Assembly: GCA_027043825.1 (NCBI GenBank)
Contig: JALUER010000084.1
Coordinates: 1-8,408, forward strand
Source of the DNA: Microcaldota archaeon
GTDB taxonomy: Archaea > Iainarchaeota > Iainarchaeia > JAADDC01
Direction of reading: 5' to 3'
Length of the DNA stretch: 8,408 bases
The notes below the pieces were generated by a model. The model saw only the letters and a list, made by a program, of their open reading frames with translations. It did no database searches and was not told where the DNA came from. The position numbers and the translations under genes were made by a program. Positions 5,732 through 8,408 of the stretch are shown piece by piece (positions within the stretch are counted from its first letter, which is position 1; each line of letters starts with the position of its first letter).

Positions 5732-6104
5732 TCTGCGGTCCCTGAAGCCATCGTCCGATGTGGTAGAGGTATACGTCGGGAGGAGGTTGTCCAAGAAACT
5801 CGTGACTACCCTTCTTTCTCTCTACCCGAACCTACGCCGAATATACATGCCGTCTTCCCTCGTGGAGACACTTTCTCCCCGGTTGAAGGGGGCGTTGTCC
5901 TCCGTCGGTGTGGAGGTGGTTCCTACCAACCGTCGGCCCGGGAGGCCCCGAAAGTACGGCAAGGAAACGTTTAAATTAATCAAAGAAAAATATAAGTCTG
6001 GTGAAAGGCCCTCAAAGATATCTTCTGATCTTGGCATTCCTCTTAGGACTGTCTACTATCTCCTTCGCAAGCTTGGGCTGCGTGATAGCTCCCGAGAACG
6101 TTAA
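5706..6104 (+). CDS. Small DNA-binding protein: DUF1699-like N-terminus, AT-hook-like patch and helix-turn-helix
   Basis: The product has 132 residues. Positions 1-73 (MIRIRTLDDLRSLKPSSDVV..., then YPNLRRIYMPSSL) resemble the small archaeal DUF1699 domain known mainly from methanogens. This is from memory of the family and not from a search. Positions 77-85, RPGRPRKYG, contain an AT-hook-like GRP core flanked by basic residues. Positions 87-124 form a resolvase/Hin-type helix-turn-helix, with SKISSDLGIPLRTVYYLLRK as the clear signature. It is likely a transcriptional regulator or nucleoid-type protein. ATG 5706 lies within the end of the preceding gene, with GGAG about ten bases upstream. The last 34 codons overlap the next gene in another frame, so the recognition helix and the neighbour's signal peptide are read from the same DNA. 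Confidence 0.85.
   Translation: MIRIRTLDDLRSLKPSSDVVEVYVGRRLSKKLVTTLLSLYPNLRRIYMPSSLVETLSPRLKGALSSVGVEVVPTNRRPGRPRKYGKETFKLIKEKYKSGERPSKISSDLGIPLRTVYYLLRKLGLRDSSRER
5964..5980 (+). promoter_or_regulatory. Internal promoter for a leaderless transcript of the 6001 gene
   Basis: GAAACG followed by TTTAAATTAAT looks like a purine-rich BRE plus a TATA box. The TTTAAATT is centred about 26 bases before GTG 6001. It is an AT-rich island inside an otherwise GC-rich coding region, the helix-turn-helix gene. No ribosome binding site precedes GTG 6001, so a leaderless mRNA is the simplest reading. Confidence 0.6.
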
Positions 6105-6894
6105 GCCCTATGCAGTCTTTCTCCAGAAAACGTCCAGTACAGTAGACTGCTCCTTTGACGGGAGCCATACCCTCTGCTGTGCAGATGTAGTGGAAGGGAA
6201 CCTAAACGTCTACTTCGTTACAGAAGACAACAAGGCCCTCCTCTTCAAGTACCGTGTCGTCACCTCTGAGGAGAATGGGCTGAGCGTGGTGAAGCTGGCC
6301 TCCACCTATGACGCCTTCATAACCCTCTCGGGGGACGACGGCCTGTACCTGGTGGAAGAAGAGCTCCCAAAGTCCTCGGTAGCGTCCTACCAAGACGTGG
6401 AGTTCTCGGGCTTCGTGGTGAACCCCGATCCCATTATCGCCTGGGTGGTCGAAGTAAATAACGGCAGGGGTTTTGTTCACTACCGTCTGAAGAGGGGGAG
6501 CGTTCCCCTCACGCCTCCCAGGGTCTCTCTCGCCTCCTGTGACATAAGCTATGGCATACTCAGCCAAGAGATACTCAGAGGAAAGGACCGAACAATGTCT
6601 GTAACGGACGTGGTCATTCTATATAGGGGTGAGAGGGTTATACCCACGGACCTTCTCGTCCTCTACGAGGGGAGTAAGATAGACTACAGGGTGATCCCGG
6701 AGAAGAAGGTGATAGAGGTATTTACTCCTGCTGAAAAGGGAAAGGAAATATCCTTCACGGTATGGCTCGGTGACTGCAACAGGAAGTTCACGGTGCCCAT
6801 CAACGTTTCGGAGCCTTCCTTCCCGATCCTGTGGGTTGCCGCCGGTGTTGTGGTTGCTCTCCTCCTCGTTTACCTCCTTCGACGGAGGGAATAG
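6001..6894 (+). CDS. Single-pass membrane protein with a large extracytoplasmic domain
   Basis: I do not recognise the family. The 297-residue product starts with a signal peptide (MKGPQRYLLILAFLLGLSTI, then SFAS). It continues with about 245 residues of beta-rich extracytoplasmic sequence and ends in one membrane segment (about 275-292, WVAAGVVVALLLVYLL) with a short RRRE stop-transfer tail. Cysteines at 27, 50, 59, 60, 180 and 259 could form disulfides. SLGC at 24-27 is not a good lipobox. GTG 6001 is supported by the signal peptide and by a TATA-like box at leaderless distance. The next in-frame GTG would remove the signal. The start overlaps the helix-turn-helix gene by 104 bases. The end overlaps the convergent 459-residue membrane-protein gene by 95 bases, so the gene is overlapped at both ends. 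Confidence 0.82.
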   Translation: MKGPQRYLLILAFLLGLSTISFASLGCVIAPENVKPYAVFLQKTSSTVDCSFDGSHTLCCADVVEGNLNVYFVTEDNKALLFKYRVVTSEENGLSVVKLASTYDAFITLSGDDGLYLVEEELPKSSVASYQDVEFSGFVVNPDPIIAWVVEVNNGRGFVHYRLKRGSVPLTPPRVSLASCDISYGILSQEILRGKDRTMSVTDVVILYRGERVIPTDLLVLYEGSKIDYRVIPEKKVIEVFTPAEKGKEISFTVWLGDCNRKFTVPINVSEPSFPILWVAAGVVVALLLVYLLRRRE

Positions 6895-8179
6895 GAATTC
6901 CCTTCATCTCCATTTCTGCCTCTATCTCTTGTAACCTTGCCTCGTACTCTGCTATGAGCTTCTTATAAGCTTCTTCACTGAGCTCGCCCTTCATCCTCTT
7001 TATCCTGGCAGTCTTTATGATTCTTTTGAGCTTTCTCCACTCATTGAGCAGCCTCGATCTTTCCGAGCGTTTCTTGGCGAACAGGAAGACGATGAGGGCC
7101 AACACCACTACTGATAGACCAACCCACGGGAGGGAGTCCCCTGTTTTCTCTACCCACGGCGACGTCCCCTTTACTACTTCTACCTTTACCGGGTCCACGA
7201 TTACATCTCTCCTCTGGTCGTCGTACTCCAGGTGAAGAAGAACGGGAGGCAGCCTACACGCCCCGGTTTCGTCCCCTGCCTTTAGAGTAAAACGGGCTGA
7301 AAAGGCATACTTGTCCCCCATGGGCTCCGGATTTCCGATATCTGCTTTCACCAGCTCGAAGTTGCAATATCGGGAGCCACCTACGTTGTAGGCGTACTCG
7401 CCCCTTACCTTTATGTCAGAGGAGAGGATGGTAATCTCGTCCGAAAGAAGTCCTCCGGGGGAGGTCATCTGTGGTATTGCCCTTCTCTGGACGACAAAGT
7501 CAGGGAAGTCTATGTAGCCGTCCTCTATCCAGTCCACCATCTCTGCCAGAAGGAGAGGACCGGAACAATAGAGACAGCCTGTCACTATAACCCTTCCTTC
7601 CCCCTTTTTCCAGCCCAGCACGTCCTTTCCGTCAGGAGTGGCAAATGAAGAGTTAAAAGACTCTGGAAGCTTGAGGGCCTTACCTATGTAAAATATGTGC
7701 TCGTACCCGGTCTTTACTGGTCCGTTCGGGTCTGTTATGGCACCTGATATATAGACACCGTTCACCACTTCGGTGTAGACGGACTTGAACGACCGTGTAT
7801 TTACGCCCTCGACCATTTCACTTTTCCGGGCCACGCCGAAGGCCTCGGCCAAGGGGCTGTCCTGCCGCACGTCTATAAGGAGCCCACCACCGCTCCTGTA
7901 ATATGAGATGAAGGCGTTGATGTCCTCCGGTTCAAGGGTAGTACAGGAGGGGACGATCACCCCGTCATAGTTGAAGGCAGCTGCCGCGTCCTGGAATGCC
8001 TCGACATCGAACCCCAGGTCCCTGAGATAGGAGACGAGCACACCTATGGGCTCGGGCCTCAGGGACCTTACGGCGTCTGTATATGTGTAACAGTCTATGG
8101 AGAAGTCCTTCGAATATATGCCCACCTTTGCCAGGGAGATGGGGAGCAGGAGGAGCAGGAGCAAGATCAGCCGCTTCAC
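6800..8179 (-). CDS. Membrane-anchored protein with a glutamine-amidotransferase-like extracytoplasmic domain and a cytoplasmic coiled-coil tail
   Basis: The product has 459 residues. A signal peptide (MKRLILLLLLLLPISLA) leads into a Rossmann-like domain (about 18-215). Its pattern (LVSYLRDLGFDVEAF, YDGVIVPSC, EDINAFISYYRSGGGLLIDV) recalls the class I glutamine-amidotransferase-like or DUF4350-type fold. No catalytic triad is evident, so an enzymatic role is doubtful. A beta-rich domain follows (about 225-335), then one membrane segment (about 350-367) and a basic coiled coil (374-425) with a SHOCT-like piece, RMKGELSEEAYKKLIAEYE. Residues 429-459 are a low-complexity G/K/R/P/Q tail encoded opposite the neighbour's membrane segment and may be a late extension. 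GTG 8179 has no ribosome binding site, but TTATTTA on the minus strand sits at leaderless distance. It shares the topology of the convergent 297-residue protein. Confidence 0.85.
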   Translation of the reverse strand: MKRLILLLLLLLPISLAKVGIYSKDFSIDCYTYTDAVRSLRPEPIGVLVSYLRDLGFDVEAFQDAAAAFNYDGVIVPSCTTLEPEDINAFISYYRSGGGLLIDVRQDSPLAEAFGVARKSEMVEGVNTRSFKSVYTEVVNGVYISGAITDPNGPVKTGYEHIFYIGKALKLPESFNSSFATPDGKDVLGWKKGEGRVIVTGCLYCSGPLLLAEMVDWIEDGYIDFPDFVVQRRAIPQMTSPGGLLSDEITILSSDIKVRGEYAYNVGGSRYCNFELVKADIGNPEPMGDKYAFSARFTLKAGDETGACRLPPVLLHLEYDDQRRDVIVDPVKVEVVKGTSPWVEKTGDSLPWVGLSVVVLALIVFLFAKKRSERSRLLNEWRKLKRIIKTARIKRMKGELSEEAYKKLIAEYEARLQEIEAEMEMKGIPIPSVEGGKRGGEQPQHRRQPTGSGRKAPKR

Positions 8180-8200
8180 GGCTTAAGAGGGAAGGTCTGG

Positions 8201-8209
8201 TAAATAAGG
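8201..8209 (-). promoter_or_regulatory. TATA-like box for a leaderless transcript of the 8179 gene
   Basis: On the minus strand CCTTATTTA is centred about 26 bases before GTG 8179. The intervening sequence has no convincing ribosome binding site. This is the same geometry as at 4508 and 6001. Confidence 0.5.
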
Positions 8210-8240
8210 CTTTCGGGGTCTCTTTACTAAGGTAGAGTAG

Positions 8241-8248
8241 TTTTTAAG
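8241..8248 (+). promoter_or_regulatory. Promoter of the L10e gene
   Basis: TTTTTAAG lies about 36 bases before ATG 8281. The expected transcript start near 8271 leaves a very short leader containing GAGGTGG (8270-8276), a good ribosome binding site five bases before the start. The box is divergent from the promoter of the minus-strand membrane-protein gene, with roughly 30 bases between the two TATA-like boxes. Confidence 0.5.
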
Positions 8249-8280
8249 GTTTGCGAAGCCCTTTCTTGTGAGGTGGTTCC

Positions 8281-8408
8281 ATGGGTCTGCGGCCGGCCAG
8301 GGTCTACAGGAAGCTCGAACGGCCCTACACGAGGGTAGCTGTAAAGGTTCCTGACAAGAACTACATCGGCGCCAACCCGCCTGTGAGGATAAGGAGGTTC
8401 GTTCAGGG
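8281..8408 (+). CDS. rpl10e: Ribosomal protein L10e, N-terminal part (partial, 3' end outside the window)
   Basis: Forty-two codons are visible. MGLRPARVYRKLERPYTR matches the conserved N-terminus of archaeal/eukaryotic L10e (the uL16 family, which includes human RPL10), with the RPAR.YR..(K)RPYTR pattern. PPVRIRRFVQG occupies the place of the usual PxxKIxxFxxG segment. L10e is a large-subunit protein near the peptidyl-transferase and tRNA-binding sites. The stretch between (VAVKVPDKNYIGAN) is a few residues longer than in many euryarchaeal versions. ATG 8281 is supported by GAGGTGG just upstream. The gene runs off the window edge. Confidence 0.85.
   Translation, partial: MGLRPARVYRKLERPYTRVAVKVPDKNYIGANPPVRIRRFVQ

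Noticed and set aside
6074..6081. Lipoprotein signal at SLGC in the 6001 gene
   Set aside because: The residues before the cysteine (S-L-G) do not fit the usual L-A/S-G/A pattern, and the protein already has a C-terminal membrane anchor.

Overview
The window comes from an archaeon. The evidence is a DNA topoisomerase VI gene pair behind a Pno1/Dim2-type KH-domain gene, the start of an archaeal/eukaryotic-type ribosomal protein L10e gene, archaeal-looking tRNAs without an encoded CCA, and TATA-like boxes centred about 26 bases before several starts. The DNA is visibly GC-rich. The tRNA acceptor stems of Leu and Arg are entirely G-C or nearly so, which fits a thermophile but does not prove it. 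I cannot assign a phylum.

Layout. Bases 1-120 hold the last 39 codons of an unidentified plus-strand gene. Bases 160-826 are a minus-strand tRNA cluster, transcribed in the order Gln(UUG), Arg(CCG), Leu(UAG). Its spacers hold three related hairpin elements and two truncated 5' ends of tRNA genes. A TATA-like box near 892-898 could serve this cluster and, in the other direction, the KH gene. The plus strand then carries the KH-domain RNA-binding gene (937-1545), top6B (1596-3329) and top6A (3326-4462), the last two joined by an ATGA overlap. These encode the complete ATP-dependent type IIB topoisomerase.

Next come an all-helical protein that I do not recognise (4508-5731), a small DNA-binding protein with a DUF1699-like N-terminus, an AT-hook-like patch and a helix-turn-helix (5706-6104), and a single-pass surface membrane protein (6001-6894). 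These three genes overlap. The last one starts inside the helix-turn-helix of the gene before it and appears to have its own internal promoter. A minus-strand gene (6800-8179) encodes a second single-pass membrane protein and overlaps the first tail to tail by 95 bases. The window ends in the start of the L10e gene (8281 on).

The points most worth following are: (1) the modular hairpin elements in the tRNA cluster, which keep their stems while the stem sequence changes and which sit directly 3' of tRNA sequence; (2) the 104-base same-strand overlap in which a helix-turn-helix and a signal peptide are encoded in two frames, with a TATA-like box placed for a leaderless transcript; and (3) the convergent overlap of the two membrane-protein genes.
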